From Devosia sp. 1566 (GTDB lineage Bacteria; Pseudomonadota; Alphaproteobacteria; Rhizobiales; Devosiaceae): a stretch of DNA of 64,000 nt. Of the stretch, positions 8,234-17,418 are shown in pieces. The notes beneath the pieces were generated by a model. It worked only from the letters and a program-made list of their open reading frames with translations. It was not told the origin of the DNA and searched no databases. Location: positions 3,698,501 to 3,762,500 of the forward strand of contig NZ_CP034767.1 of NCBI RefSeq assembly GCF_004005995.1, in the 5' to 3' direction. The translations under genes and the position numbers were made by a program. How positions within the stretch are numbered: the first letter of the stretch is position 1; the number at the start of each line of letters is the position of its first letter.

Positions 8234-8842
8234 CTAGCCGATATCCTTGATCGGCTTCCAGGTGGCGAAGCGATAGAGATAGATCACGACCGCAAGGACG
8301 ACGACGCCGGTGGAGACCGGATCGACCCAGGCCTCGACGGCTTCATAGCCTTCGTGGAGCAGATAGCCTGAGGCGGTCAGGAGCCCCGTCCAGAGCACGG
8401 TGCCGATCGCCGAAACGGTGATGAAGCGGCCAAAGGGCATGACAGCAAGACCGGCCGGCACGGAAATGAGGGTGCGGATGGCGGGGATCAAGCGCCCAAC
8501 CAGTATCGCCCAGATGCCATGGCGGTCGAACCAGTGCACGGCCTTGTCGATATCGTCTTCGCTGACCGTGGCGATGCGCCCAAGGCGGTTGCAAAGCAGG
8601 GTGAAGCGATGCAGGCCCAAAAGGCGGGCCGCGAAATACCAGACCGACGTGCCCGCGAGCGACCCCAGCACGCCGGCGAGCAGCACGCCCCAGCCATTAA
8701 GCTCGCCGCTGGCGGCCACATAGCCGGCAAAGGGCATGATCAGCTCGGAGGGAATGGGTGGAAAGACGTTCTCGGCCACCATCAGGAGAAAGATCCCCAG
8801 ATAGCTCCATTGGGTAATGGTGCCGATGATCCACTCGCTCAT
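8234..8842 (-). CDS. DedA family membrane protein
   Basis: A 202-residue inner-membrane protein of the DedA (VTT-domain) family, which includes undecaprenyl-phosphate and phospholipid flippases needed for envelope integrity and membrane potential. Conserved elements are the N-terminal ENVFPPIPSELIMPFAGY stretch with the family's key Glu and Pro residues, an internal W-x-F-A-R pattern, and the GRLIPAIRTLISVPAG motif with its functional arginines. It lies downstream of typA on the same strand but is separated from it by a hairpin, so it is probably transcribed on its own. Confidence 0.93.
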   Translation of the reverse strand: MSEWIIGTITQWSYLGIFLLMVAENVFPPIPSELIMPFAGYVAASGELNGWGVLLAGVLGSLAGTSVWYFAARLLGLHRFTLLCNRLGRIATVSEDDIDKAVHWFDRHGIWAILVGRLIPAIRTLISVPAGLAVMPFGRFITVSAIGTVLWTGLLTASGYLLHEGYEAVEAWVDPVSTGVVVLAVVIYLYRFATWKPIKDIG

Positions 8843-8897
8843 GATCCACTCCGTCTCCGATGGGGCGCACCATTACCGCAAAACGCCAAGAAAGGGT

Positions 8898-8937
8898 AAG
8901 GGCCCCGTTGTTTCCAACGGAGCCCCTGGTATTTTTT
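8898..8937 (-). terminator. Hairpin terminator between typA and dedA
   Basis: An 11-bp stem (GGGCCCCGTTG / CAACGGAGCCC, one G-U pair) with a TTTC loop occupies 8900-8925, immediately after the typA stop. A run of six T follows on the plus strand, so termination may work in either direction. Confidence 0.65.
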
Positions 8938-10747
8938 AGCCGGCCTTGGAGCGCAGCGCGCGCTTGCGATCATTGGGATCGAGCCAGATCTTGCGCAGGC
9001 GGATCGACTTGGGGGTCACCTCGACATATTCGTCTTCGGCGATATAGCCGAGCGACTGCTCCAGGGTGAGCTTCTTGGGCGTGGTCAGGCGAACCGCCTC
9101 ATCCTTGGAGGTGGTGCGGATATTGGTCAGCTGCTTGCCCTTGAGCGCGTTCACTTCAAGGTCGTTGTCGCGGCTGTGCTCACCGATGATCATGCCTTCA
9201 TAGATGTCGACGCCAGCATCGATCATGATGGGGCCGCGATCTTCGAGGTTCCACAGCGCAAAGGCGACGGACTGGCCGGTGCCATTGGAGATCAGCACGC
9301 CGGTGCGACGGCCCGGCAGTTCGCCCTTGAAGGGGGCAAAGGAGTGGAACAGGCGGTTGAAGATGGCCGTGCCGCGGGTATCGCTCAGCAATTCGGGCTG
9401 GTAGCCGATCAGCGAGCGGGTCGGCACCAGGAGACGAATACGCGTACGGCCAACGCCCGAAGCGCGCATTTCGACCAGCTCGCCCTTTCGCTCGGTCATC
9501 TTCTGGACGACCGTGCCGGTGTGCTCGTCATCGACGTCGATGATGACTTCCTCGATCGGCTCGAGCTTGACGCCGTTTTCTTCCTTCATCAGCACTTTGG
9601 GGCGGCCGATGGTCAGCTCGAAGCCCTCGCGGCGCATGTTTTCGATCAGAACGGCCAGCTGCAATTCGCCGCGGCCAGCCACGTCGAAGCTGTCATTGTC
9701 ATCGCCCGGCGTCACCTTGATGGCGACATTGCCTTCGGCTTCGCGCATCAGGCGTTCACGGATCACGCGGGACTGCACCTTGTCGCCTTCGCGGCCGGCC
9801 AGTGGGCCGTCATTGATGCGGAAGGTGACCGACAGGGTCGGGGGATCGATCGGCTTGGAGGCGATCGGCTCCATATTGGTCGGCGATGAAATGGTGTCGG
9901 CAACGGTCGAGGTTTCGAGACCGGCAATGGCGACGATGTCGCCGGCTTCACCGACATCGACGGGCGTGCGCTCGAGGCCACGGAAGGCCAGCACCTTGGA
10001 AACGCGGCCCTTTTCGACGATCTTGCCTTCGCGGCTGAGCGTGTGGATGGGATCGCCGGCCTTGACCGAGCCCGAAAAGATGCGGCCGGTCAGGATGCGG
10101 CCGAGAAAGGCATTGCGCTCGATCGTGGTGACCAGCATGCGGAACGGGCCGGTTTCGACCTTGGGCTCAGGCACATGCTCGATAACCTTGTCGAGCAGCG
10201 GCGCGAGGCTTTCCTTGGGACCGGCGGGATCGGCACTCATCCAGCCCTGCTTGGCAGCGCCATAAAGGATCGGGAAGTCGAGTTGTTCGGGCGTTGCGTC
10301 GAGGGCGATGAAGAGATCAAAGATTTCTTCGAGCACTTCGAGGTGCCGCTCGTCCGACTTGTCGATCTTGTTGATCGCCACGATCGGACGCAGGCCCTGG
10401 GCCAGCGCCTTGCCAAGCACGAACTTGGTCTGGGGCATCGGGCCTTCGGCGGCATCGACGAGGATCACGACACCATCGACCATGGACAGGATACGCTCCA
10501 CTTCGCCGCCGAAATCGGCGTGGCCGGGGGTGTCCACGATATTGATGCGGGTGTCTTTCCAGAGCAGCGAGGTCACCTTGGCGAGAATGGTGATGCCACG
10601 TTCGCGCTCGATGTCATTGCTGTCCATGGCGCGCTCTTCGACGCGTTCGTTTTCGCGGAACGAGCCGGACTGCTTGAGCAGCACGTCGATCAGGGTGGTC
10701 TTGCCATGGTCAACGTGAGCGATGATGGCGATATTGCGCAAGGACAT
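8936..10747 (-). CDS. typA: Ribosome-associated GTPase TypA/BipA
   Basis: A 603-residue translational GTPase related to EF-G and LepA. It binds the ribosome and supports 50S assembly and growth under cold or stress. The G1 motif AHVDHGKTT, the DTPGHADF (G3) and the NKIDK (G4) motifs are intact, followed by domains II, III and V and the BipA-specific C-terminal domain. The frame extends eight codons further up, but the ATG at 10747 (MSLRNIAIIAHVDHG) is the conserved family start. Neither start has a strong ribosome-binding site. Confidence 0.97.
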   Translation of the reverse strand: MSLRNIAIIAHVDHGKTTLIDVLLKQSGSFRENERVEERAMDSNDIERERGITILAKVTSLLWKDTRINIVDTPGHADFGGEVERILSMVDGVVILVDAAEGPMPQTKFVLGKALAQGLRPIVAINKIDKSDERHLEVLEEIFDLFIALDATPEQLDFPILYGAAKQGWMSADPAGPKESLAPLLDKVIEHVPEPKVETGPFRMLVTTIERNAFLGRILTGRIFSGSVKAGDPIHTLSREGKIVEKGRVSKVLAFRGLERTPVDVGEAGDIVAIAGLETSTVADTISSPTNMEPIASKPIDPPTLSVTFRINDGPLAGREGDKVQSRVIRERLMREAEGNVAIKVTPGDDNDSFDVAGRGELQLAVLIENMRREGFELTIGRPKVLMKEENGVKLEPIEEVIIDVDDEHTGTVVQKMTERKGELVEMRASGVGRTRIRLLVPTRSLIGYQPELLSDTRGTAIFNRLFHSFAPFKGELPGRRTGVLISNGTGQSVAFALWNLEDRGPIMIDAGVDIYEGMIIGEHSRDNDLEVNALKGKQLTNIRTTSKDEAVRLTTPKKLTLEQSLGYIAEDEYVEVTPKSIRLRKIWLDPNDRKRALRSKAG

Positions 10748-10933
10748 TAGGGGCGGAGCCTTTGAATGCATGATTCACGCCCACAAACCGCCACGCGGCG
10801 ACAACGAGTTGAACCATGAAGGAAAACAACAACGCCACCCGCTAACAGGCAGGACCGGCGCTTTTGTCGCGGCTATTACAGGTTTTAGCGCCATCGGACA
10901 ATCCCTGTGACTGCAGGGCGGCAATGCACCGCG

Positions 10934-12154
10934 TCACATAAGGGCCAAAAGGCATCCACCAAGCGCGGTCGCGCCGACCAAAATCCAGGGCGGCACGCGA
11001 CCGGCCGCGAGTAGTAAATAGATGGTTACGGCGAGGGCATAATCCAAGGGGGTACGCAGCGCCAATGTGGCTACGGGATCAAACAAGGCGGCAGCCAGCA
11101 GCGCCACCACCGCCACATTGGCGCCCGCAATCAGGTGGGCGATGGCGGGAACAGCGGCAAGGCGGCGCCACAGCGGCAAGGCGGCGCCCATCAGCAGCAA
11201 GCCAGGGGCGAAGATGGCGAGCGTTGCGCCGAGCGCACCTAGCAGGGTGTAGCCGGATGGGGCCGCGGCGGCGCCAAGGAAGGTGGCAAAGGTAAACAGC
11301 GGCCCCGGCACCGCCTGGGCGGCGGCATAGCCGGCCAGAAAGGTTGGCGGCGACACCCAGCCGGGCGCCACCACGCTGTCTTCCAGCAAGGGCATCACCA
11401 CATGCCCGCCCCCGAACACCAGCGCGCCGGTGCGATAAAAGGCATCAAGGAACTGCACGGCAAAGCCGCCCACCCCCGCAGCGGCGAGCAGCGGCAGACC
11501 AAGGAGCAGCAGGGCGAAGGCGGCAAGGAGCGCGATGCCCACACGCATCGACGAGGCTCCGGCAGGCACGGAAGCGTTGGTTCCGCTGGCATTGCCCCAG
11601 CCCAGCAAAAGGCCACAAAGCGCGCCAAGGCTCATCACCAGAAGCTGCCCGGCAATACCGGGCACCAGCGCCAGCAACACCAGCGCCAGGGCAGCCACGC
11701 CAAGGCGGGAGGGCGTGGTGAGGAGCGCGCCGCGCATGCCCCAGACCGCCTGGGCCACAACAGCCACCGCCACCAATTCAAGGCCATGGAGCGCCCCGGA
11801 CAGAGCTGGTCCCTGAAGGGCGAGAAGGCCGGCAAAAAAGGCCAGCATCAGGAGGGCCGATGGCAGGGTGAAGCCAACAAAAGCCGCCAGCCCGCCGAGC
11901 CAGCCGGCGCGCACCACGCCCAGGGAAAAACCGACCTGGCTCGAGGCCGGCCCCGGCAGGAGCTGCCCCAAGGCCACGAGCTGGGCATAGCCATGCTCAT
12001 CCACCCAGCCGCGCCGGGCGACAAGTTCGTCACGGAAATAGCCGAGATGGGCAATGGGGCCGCCAAAGGAGGTCAGTCCCAGGGCGAAAAAGGCGGCGAA
12101 AACCTCGCCCGGCGTGCCGGCAAGCGGGGCGGTGGGGGCGTCGGCTCGGCTCAT
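10934..12154 (-). CDS. chrA: Chromate transporter, long-chain ChrA
   Basis: A 406-residue membrane protein made of two homologous halves of about six helices each, the standard two-domain ChrA (CHR) architecture. The first half contains the family hallmark GLTSFGGPIAHLGYF and LGQLLPGPASSQVGF motifs. The second half repeats a diverged version (FGGGHVVMPLL, and GYAAAQAVPGPLFTFATF). Characterised members export chromate, probably by proton exchange. No other chromate or sulfate genes are next to it, so the physiological anion is uncertain. Confidence 0.93.
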   Translation of the reverse strand: MSRADAPTAPLAGTPGEVFAAFFALGLTSFGGPIAHLGYFRDELVARRGWVDEHGYAQLVALGQLLPGPASSQVGFSLGVVRAGWLGGLAAFVGFTLPSALLMLAFFAGLLALQGPALSGALHGLELVAVAVVAQAVWGMRGALLTTPSRLGVAALALVLLALVPGIAGQLLVMSLGALCGLLLGWGNASGTNASVPAGASSMRVGIALLAAFALLLLGLPLLAAAGVGGFAVQFLDAFYRTGALVFGGGHVVMPLLEDSVVAPGWVSPPTFLAGYAAAQAVPGPLFTFATFLGAAAAPSGYTLLGALGATLAIFAPGLLLMGAALPLWRRLAAVPAIAHLIAGANVAVVALLAAALFDPVATLALRTPLDYALAVTIYLLLAAGRVPPWILVGATALGGCLLALM

Positions 12155-12214
12155 CCGCGCACCCTTAGCCTCAAGTTATGACAGCGCGATAACGCCACCG
12201 CTTGCCAGCGGCGC

Positions 12215-14308
12215 TCAGGAGGCCGCGCGCAGCAATCGGGTGTGCTCGACTTGCCGAATAAGCATCAGCTCGAGCACGGCCGGGGCCAGGGGCGGGGAAA
12301 ACAGGAACCCCTGCACTTCCGAGCAACCCAGGGCGCGCACCAATTCGAGCTGTTCGGGGGTTTCCACCCCTTCGGCCGTGGTGGTCATCCCAAGGCTCTG
12401 CCCCAGCCCGATCACCGCGCGGATGATGGCCAGATTGTCGCTGCGGGTGGTCAGATCGCGCATGAAGGAGCGGTCGATCTTGATCTTGTCGAAGGGGAAG
12501 GAGCGCAGATAGGAAAGCGAGGAATAGCCGATGCCGAAATCGTCCATGGAAATGCGCACACCCATTGCGCGCAGCTGATGCAGCGCCCGCAAGGTGGATT
12601 CGTTGTCGGCGAGCAGCAGCGATTCGGTGATTTCGAGCTCGAGGCGGCTCGCAGGCAGGCCCGCATCAGCAAGCGCCGAGCGGATTACGCTCACCAACTC
12701 CTTGTTGCGGAACTGGACGGTTGACAGGTTCACTGCAACGCGCACCCCGTCGGGCCAGGTGGTGGCCGTACGGCAGGCCTCGCGCAGCACCCATTCGCCC
12801 AGGGGCACGATGAGGCCGGTTTCCTCGGCAATGGGGATGAACTCGGCGGGAGAAATCGAGCGCTCCGCGCAATCCCAGCGCAACAGGGCCTCGACGCAGC
12901 CGATTTTGTTTTGCTCCAGATCGAGCAAGGGCTGGAAGACAAGGCGCAGCTCGTCGCGCGCCAGGGCGGCCCGCAGGCCCGCCTCGATGCTGCGGCGCTG
13001 CTGCAACTCCTCGTCCATACCCGTTTCAAAGAAGTGGAAGGTGGAGCGGCCATCCGCCTTGGCCTTGTAGAGCGCCATATCGGCATGCTTGACCAGGGTA
13101 TCGGTGTTCACCCCATCCTGGGGCGCCATGGCGATACCGACCGAGGCGCTGATATCGATCTGGTGCTCGCCGATGGTAAAGGGGGCCGCCATGGCCTTGA
13201 CGATGCGGTTGGCCACCTTGGCGACATCGGCCTCGCTAGACACCGAGCGCAGCAGCAAGGCAAATTCATCGCCCCCCAGACGGGCCAGCAGGTCGTTGTC
13301 GCGCGTCGTGCGCCACAAGCGCATCCCGGCTTCCCGGATCAGCTCGTCACCCACCGCATGGCCCAGCGTGTCGTTGACGCCCTTGAAGTGGTCGAGATCG
13401 ATATACAGCACCGCCGCCTGTTCGCCGCGCCCGATCGCGGCTTCCGCATTGGCCATTTCCTCGAGGAACTGCACCCGGTTGGGCAGATCGGTCAGGGCGT
13501 CATGGCGGGCGAGATAGCGGATGCGCGCCTCGATCTGGCGCTGCTCGGTGATGTCTTCGTGGCTTGACACCCAACCACCATCCTTCATCGGATGGTGCTG
13601 CATCATGATAACGCGGCCGTTGAATTCATGCACGTTCTTGCCGTATTCGCCGCGCGCGATGATGTCGCGGCGCCAGGCGATATATTGCTGCCGGGAGGTG
13701 CCCGAACTCATGCCGCTGTCGAACAGGTGGCCCAAAATTTCTTCGAGCTGCGTACCGGGACGCACCAGCGCCTCGGGCAGATTGTAGATGCGCTGATAGG
13801 GCTCGTTGCAGATCACGAGGCGCCCCTGGGCGTCGCACATGCACAGGCCCTGGGAGATATTGTTGACCGCCGCGTCGAGCCGGATGTTCTGGCGCTCGAG
13901 TTCGCGCCCGCGCTTTTGCATCACCTCGGTGCGCGCGATTTCCTCGGTCACGTCCTCATGGGTGATCACCCAGCCCAGCGCCGGATTAAACACATGGGCG
14001 GTTTCGATGATGCGCCCGCCCCGCACTGCTTCCTGGCTTTTGTGGCGCGCGCCATCGCGATTGGCCAGCAATTCGCCGGCATAGGCCGCGTAAAAGGCCT
14101 CGGGGGTTTGGTCGGGGTGATTGCCCAGGCTCGACGAGATCCCCACCACCGCCTCGAGCGTCATGCCGACCTGGAGGTGCTCGGGCTCAAAACCATAGAT
14201 TTCGCAATAATGCTGGTTCCACAGCACCAGGCGAAATTGGGGGCTCCACACGCAAAATCCATAGGGCATGCTTTGGAGCGCCGCATCCAGCAGCAGCGCC
14301 CCGGACAT
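12215..14308 (-). CDS. PAS-PAS-GGDEF-EAL bifunctional c-di-GMP enzyme
   Basis: A soluble protein of about 697 residues with two N-terminal PAS domains (around SMPYGFCVW and ISQGLCMCD), a GGDEF diguanylate cyclase domain and a C-terminal EAL phosphodiesterase domain. The cyclase site is intact (RLGGDEFALLL) and carries an RDND inhibitory I-site five residues before it. The EAL domain keeps EALLRWD, DDFGIGYSSLSYL, KIDRSF and AEGVE, so both activities are plausible. No membrane segment is seen, so the sensed signal is probably cytoplasmic. The frame is open back to a TTG at 14374; the ATG at 14308 is preferred, with a GGAAG upstream. Confidence 0.93.
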   Translation of the reverse strand: MSGALLLDAALQSMPYGFCVWSPQFRLVLWNQHYCEIYGFEPEHLQVGMTLEAVVGISSSLGNHPDQTPEAFYAAYAGELLANRDGARHKSQEAVRGGRIIETAHVFNPALGWVITHEDVTEEIARTEVMQKRGRELERQNIRLDAAVNNISQGLCMCDAQGRLVICNEPYQRIYNLPEALVRPGTQLEEILGHLFDSGMSSGTSRQQYIAWRRDIIARGEYGKNVHEFNGRVIMMQHHPMKDGGWVSSHEDITEQRQIEARIRYLARHDALTDLPNRVQFLEEMANAEAAIGRGEQAAVLYIDLDHFKGVNDTLGHAVGDELIREAGMRLWRTTRDNDLLARLGGDEFALLLRSVSSEADVAKVANRIVKAMAAPFTIGEHQIDISASVGIAMAPQDGVNTDTLVKHADMALYKAKADGRSTFHFFETGMDEELQQRRSIEAGLRAALARDELRLVFQPLLDLEQNKIGCVEALLRWDCAERSISPAEFIPIAEETGLIVPLGEWVLREACRTATTWPDGVRVAVNLSTVQFRNKELVSVIRSALADAGLPASRLELEITESLLLADNESTLRALHQLRAMGVRISMDDFGIGYSSLSYLRSFPFDKIKIDRSFMRDLTTRSDNLAIIRAVIGLGQSLGMTTTAEGVETPEQLELVRALGCSEVQGFLFSPPLAPAVLELMLIRQVEHTRLLRAAS

Positions 14309-14423
14309 CTCGCTCAAACTTCCAGCGTCCAATGCCCGCACGAGCCGACCCCTTCCGCGGTGCTTTGCGCACAACGGACTAACGCTAGAGGTCGGCTCTT
14401 AAGGCCCGATTAACGCGGACGGC

Positions 14424-15650
14424 TTATGGGCGCTCCGCCTTGCGATTGCGCGCCGCCCAAGTCTTGAGCCGCAAGCCGTTGAGGCGGATGAAGCCCTCGG
14501 CATCATGGTGGTCATAAGCGACCGCGCCTTCCTCGAAGGTGACGAGGTCCATGGAATAAAGCGAGTTGGGCGATGTGCGCGCAATCACATTGGCGCTGCC
14601 CTTGTAGAGCTTCACCGTGACTTCGCCCGACACATAGTCCTGGCTCTTGTCGATCATGGCCTGCAGCATTTCGCGCTCGGGCGAGAACCAGAAGCCGTTA
14701 TAGATCAGCTCGGCATATTTGGGCATCAGCTCGTCCTTGAGGTGAGCTTCGCCGCGATCCAGCGTGATCGATTCAATGCCGCGATGGGCCACCAGCATGA
14801 TGGTGCCGCCCGGCGTCTCATAAAGCCCGCGCGACTTCATGCCGACAAAGCGGTTCTCGACGAGGTCAAGTCGGCCAATGCCATGCTTGCCACCGAGCTC
14901 ATTGAGCTTGGTCAGCAGCGCGGCCGGCGACAGCTTTTCGCCATTGACCGAGACCGGATCGCCCTTTTCGTAGCCGATGGTGATGATCTCGGGCTCGTTG
15001 GGGGCCTGTTCGGGATCAACCGTGCGCTGGGGCACATAATCGGGATAAGGCACGCCGGGATCTTCGAGCACCATGCCTTCCGAGGAGGTGTGCAGCAGAT
15101 TGGCGTCAACCGAGAACGGGGCTTCGCCCCGCTTGTCCTTGGATACCGGGATCTGGTTGCGCTCGGCATAATCAAGCAGCTGGGTACGGCTGCGCAGGTC
15201 CCATTCGCGCCAGGGAGCGATCACCTTGATCGAAGGGTCGAGCGCATTGGCGGTCAATTCGAACCGCACCTGGTCATTGCCCTTGCCTGTGGCGCCATGG
15301 GAGATGGCATCGGCGCCGGTTTCCTGGGCGATTTCAACCAGGCGCTTGGCGATCAGCGGGCGGGCAATGGAGGTGCCCAGCAGATACTGACCCTCATACA
15401 CCGCGTTGGCGCGGAACATGGGAAACACGAAGTCGCGCACGAATTCCTCGCGCAGGTCCTCAATGCGGATATCCTTGATGCCGAACATCTCGGCTTTCCG
15501 GCGCGCCGGCTCAAGCTCTTCGCCCTGCCCGAGGTCCGCGGTGAAGGTCACCACTTCGCAGTTATAGGTTTCCTGCAGCCATTTGAGGATGATGGAGGTA
15601 TCCAGGCCGCCCGAATAGGCGAGCACGACCTTCTTGATGTCTTTTGCCAT
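14424..15650 (-). CDS. argG: Argininosuccinate synthase
   Basis: A 408-residue cytoplasmic enzyme that joins citrulline and aspartate with ATP in the penultimate step of arginine synthesis. The N-terminal nucleotide-binding loop AYSGGLDTS is at residues 11-19, and the family's [15 protein letters not shown] motif and the ERNQIPVSK stretch are present. The reading frame continues over 300 codons further up, but that part is only the antisense of the LysE gene. The ATG at 15650 gives the conserved [15 protein letters not shown] start. It is divergent from the LysE exporter across a gap of about 115 bp. Confidence 0.97.
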   Translation of the reverse strand: MAKDIKKVVLAYSGGLDTSIILKWLQETYNCEVVTFTADLGQGEELEPARRKAEMFGIKDIRIEDLREEFVRDFVFPMFRANAVYEGQYLLGTSIARPLIAKRLVEIAQETGADAISHGATGKGNDQVRFELTANALDPSIKVIAPWREWDLRSRTQLLDYAERNQIPVSKDKRGEAPFSVDANLLHTSSEGMVLEDPGVPYPDYVPQRTVDPEQAPNEPEIITIGYEKGDPVSVNGEKLSPAALLTKLNELGGKHGIGRLDLVENRFVGMKSRGLYETPGGTIMLVAHRGIESITLDRGEAHLKDELMPKYAELIYNGFWFSPEREMLQAMIDKSQDYVSGEVTVKLYKGSANVIARTSPNSLYSMDLVTFEEGAVAYDHHDAEGFIRLNGLRLKTWAARNRKAERP

Positions 15651-15764
15651 AACTTTGGTTCTTGCGCTTGGGGATTGGCGCCAGCTGGCGCCACAAATCG
15701 GGCGCACCCTATTCAGCCCGGGCCGGGCATGCAATTGTCCGGGCCGAATTTCTTGAGCACCTCT

Positions 15765-16412
15765 ATGCCCGCCTTTGTTCCCGATCTTTCCGTGCTGCTG
15801 GCCTTTGCGCTGGCCGCTTTTGTTCTGGCGATCACGCCAGGCCCCGATATGGCGCTGCAAATGTCGCGCGCCATCAACTATGGGCGGGCGCATGGCTTTG
15901 CCACGGCGGCGGGGGCAATGAGCGGCATTCTCGTGCATACCTGCCTCGCGGCGTTGGGCATTTCGGTGCTGATCGTCGCAGCGCCAACCGCGTTCTTCGT
16001 GCTCAAGATCGCCGGCGCCCTTTACCTCTTGTGGCTGGCCTATGGCGCGGTGATGCATGGGGGCGGGCTGCGCCTGGCCGAACGGGCGGCCCGGACGCCA
16101 ACGCTGCGCGAAAGCTATGCCACCGGGATCGGGATTAATCTGCTCAATCCCAAAGTGGTGCTGTTCTTCGTGACCTTCCTGCCCCAGTTCGTCGACCGGC
16201 ACGATCCGGCCGCGCCCGGCAAGCTGTTCTTCCTTGGCGGCGAGTTCATCCTGGTTTCCATTCCGGTCGCCATCGCCATGGTGCTGGCGGCTGAGCGCAT
16301 GGCCGGGCTGCTCGCCACCAACCAACTGGTGCAGCGCGCGCTCAACTGGAGCTTTGCCGCCGTGTTCACCGGTTTTGCCCTGACCATCCTCCTTGCCGAA
16401 GGGCGGCGCTAG
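15765..16412 (+). CDS. LysE/RhtB family amino-acid exporter
   Basis: A 215-residue inner-membrane protein with about six hydrophobic helices and the LysE/RhtB signature near its start ([18 protein letters not shown]) and the [11 protein letters not shown] motif in the middle. Characterised relatives export lysine, arginine, homoserine, threonine or leucine. It is divergent from argG, but that alone does not make arginine the substrate. An ATG 12 codons upstream at 15729 is an alternative start; the one at 15765 fits the usual short N-terminal lead. Confidence 0.92.
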   Translation: MPAFVPDLSVLLAFALAAFVLAITPGPDMALQMSRAINYGRAHGFATAAGAMSGILVHTCLAALGISVLIVAAPTAFFVLKIAGALYLLWLAYGAVMHGGGLRLAERAARTPTLRESYATGIGINLLNPKVVLFFVTFLPQFVDRHDPAAPGKLFFLGGEFILVSIPVAIAMVLAAERMAGLLATNQLVQRALNWSFAAVFTGFALTILLAEGRR

Positions 16413-16463
16413 GAACGGCTGGCCCCGTTTGTTCGTTAGCCCGGCAAAGCAAGAGGGCAAGGC

Positions 16464-16622
16464 ATGGACGTTCTGCGCATTATCCTGTCGGTGATCATTC
16501 CACCGGTCGGCGTCTTTCTCCAGGTGGGGCTCGGGCTGCAGTTCTGGCTCAATATCCTGCTGACGCTGCTGGGCTATTTCCCCGGCCTGATCCACGCCAT
16601 TTGGGTGATCTTGCGCAAATAA
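16464..16622 (+). CDS. YqaE/Pmp3 family small membrane protein
   Basis: A 52-residue hydrophobic peptide with two membrane helices and the family pattern [14 protein letters not shown], then [23 protein letters not shown]. YqaE/Pmp3 (UPF0057) proteins are widespread in bacteria, plants and fungi, where they affect membrane potential and salt tolerance. The ATG is preceded by AAGAGGG about ten bases up, and the stop TAA ends at 16622, two bases before the convergent HNH gene. The gene is short but matches the family closely along its whole length. Confidence 0.93.
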   Translation: MDVLRIILSVIIPPVGVFLQVGLGLQFWLNILLTLLGYFPGLIHAIWVILRK

Positions 16623-16623
16623 A

Positions 16624-17004
16624 CTAGTCGCTCGGCTTGCGGCTCGCGCGCCGCTCCCGCGTCATGCGGGTGGGGGCGTGAAAGTCTGGTCGCTTGGTTT
16701 GCACCCACGCAATAAACTCGGCCAGTTCCCGATCGGCCCGCAGCGCCTCGACGTCGTTGAGCTTGCTCGCCAGCTCGGTTTCGGAAAACCGCGCGTGAAT
16801 GGCGCTGTGGCAGATCTGGTGCAGCTGCACCGTACCCAAATGGGTACCGCCCTTGAGGCGCGGCGTCAGATGATGGCGGCTGGATTTGGCTTCGGGCGGG
16901 ATGGGGCGTTCGCACAGGGGGCAGATCAAAGGCGCCCGGCTCGCCGCCAGGCGTTCGGCGGCGGCACTCGCAGCATCGATGCGCCGTTGCGAGGGTCTGG
17001 GCAT
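16624..17004 (-). CDS. Small HNH endonuclease family protein
   Basis: A 126-residue protein with a zinc-ribbon-type Cys pair (CPLCERP, residues 28-34) followed by the catalytic HNH-type motif: [11 protein letters not shown], then a histidine/cysteine pair in HQICHSAIH. This order is that of compact HNH nucleases, which cut or nick DNA with a single metal ion. A basic tail rich in Arg follows. The start codon overlaps the stop of the upstream VOC gene (TGATG), so translation is coupled. No restriction, phage or toxin genes lie nearby, so its target and role are unknown. Confidence 0.85.
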   Translation of the reverse strand: MPRPSQRRIDAASAAAERLAASRAPLICPLCERPIPPEAKSSRHHLTPRLKGGTHLGTVQLHQICHSAIHARFSETELASKLNDVEALRADRELAEFIAWVQTKRPDFHAPTRMTRERRASRKPSD

Positions 17005-17408
17005 CAGCCGATCTCGGCAAGGCGCAGCAGATACCCGTCCGGGTCCTGCACGCAGAACTGGCGTTGCCGCACGATGCCGCTGCCCGCCGCATAGGTCTTG
17101 GTTTCAACGGGCAGGAACAACTCCAAACCGGCAGCCGCAAGGTGCTCGAGCACGGGATCAAGGGCGCTGACGCGGATCTGTAAGTTGATGCCGCGCCCGA
17201 AGGGAGGCTCGAGCGACCCCGTCTTCCAGTCTCGAGCCAAGCCGAGTTGGTCGAGCATGAGAAGGGCCCCTTCCCGCTCCAGCATGGCAAAGCCTTCGGC
17301 GGGCCGCTCGTAGCGAACGGCAAAGCCCAGGAACTCGCAGTAAAAGCGCAGACTGCGCGAGAGATCGGCGACGGACAACTCGGGGATCAATGCCGGATCG
17401 CCGCCCAT
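17004..17408 (-). CDS. VOC-fold (glyoxalase/bleomycin resistance-like) protein
   Basis: A 134-residue protein with the paired beta-alpha-beta-beta-beta units of the vicinal oxygen chelate superfamily. It begins with PELSVADLSRSLRFYCEFLGF, typical of bleomycin-resistance-like members, and ends with the characteristic FCVQDPDGYLLRLAE strand. In non-enzymatic members dimers sequester ligands; in others the site holds a metal. The metal-ligand residues are not clearly complete here, so the bleomycin-binding-like class is the better guess. It is co-translated with the HNH gene downstream. Confidence 0.87.
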   Translation of the reverse strand: MGGDPALIPELSVADLSRSLRFYCEFLGFAVRYERPAEGFAMLEREGALLMLDQLGLARDWKTGSLEPPFGRGINLQIRVSALDPVLEHLAAAGLELFLPVETKTYAAGSGIVRQRQFCVQDPDGYLLRLAEIG

Positions 17409-17418
17409 CGCTGCTCCC

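Noticed and set aside
14505..15764. Long plus-strand frame running into the LysE gene
   Set aside because: It is antisense to argG. Only the part from 15765 onward matches a real family.
15651..16595. N-terminal extension of the argG frame
   Set aside because: It is the antisense of the LysE gene; argG homologues start at 15650.
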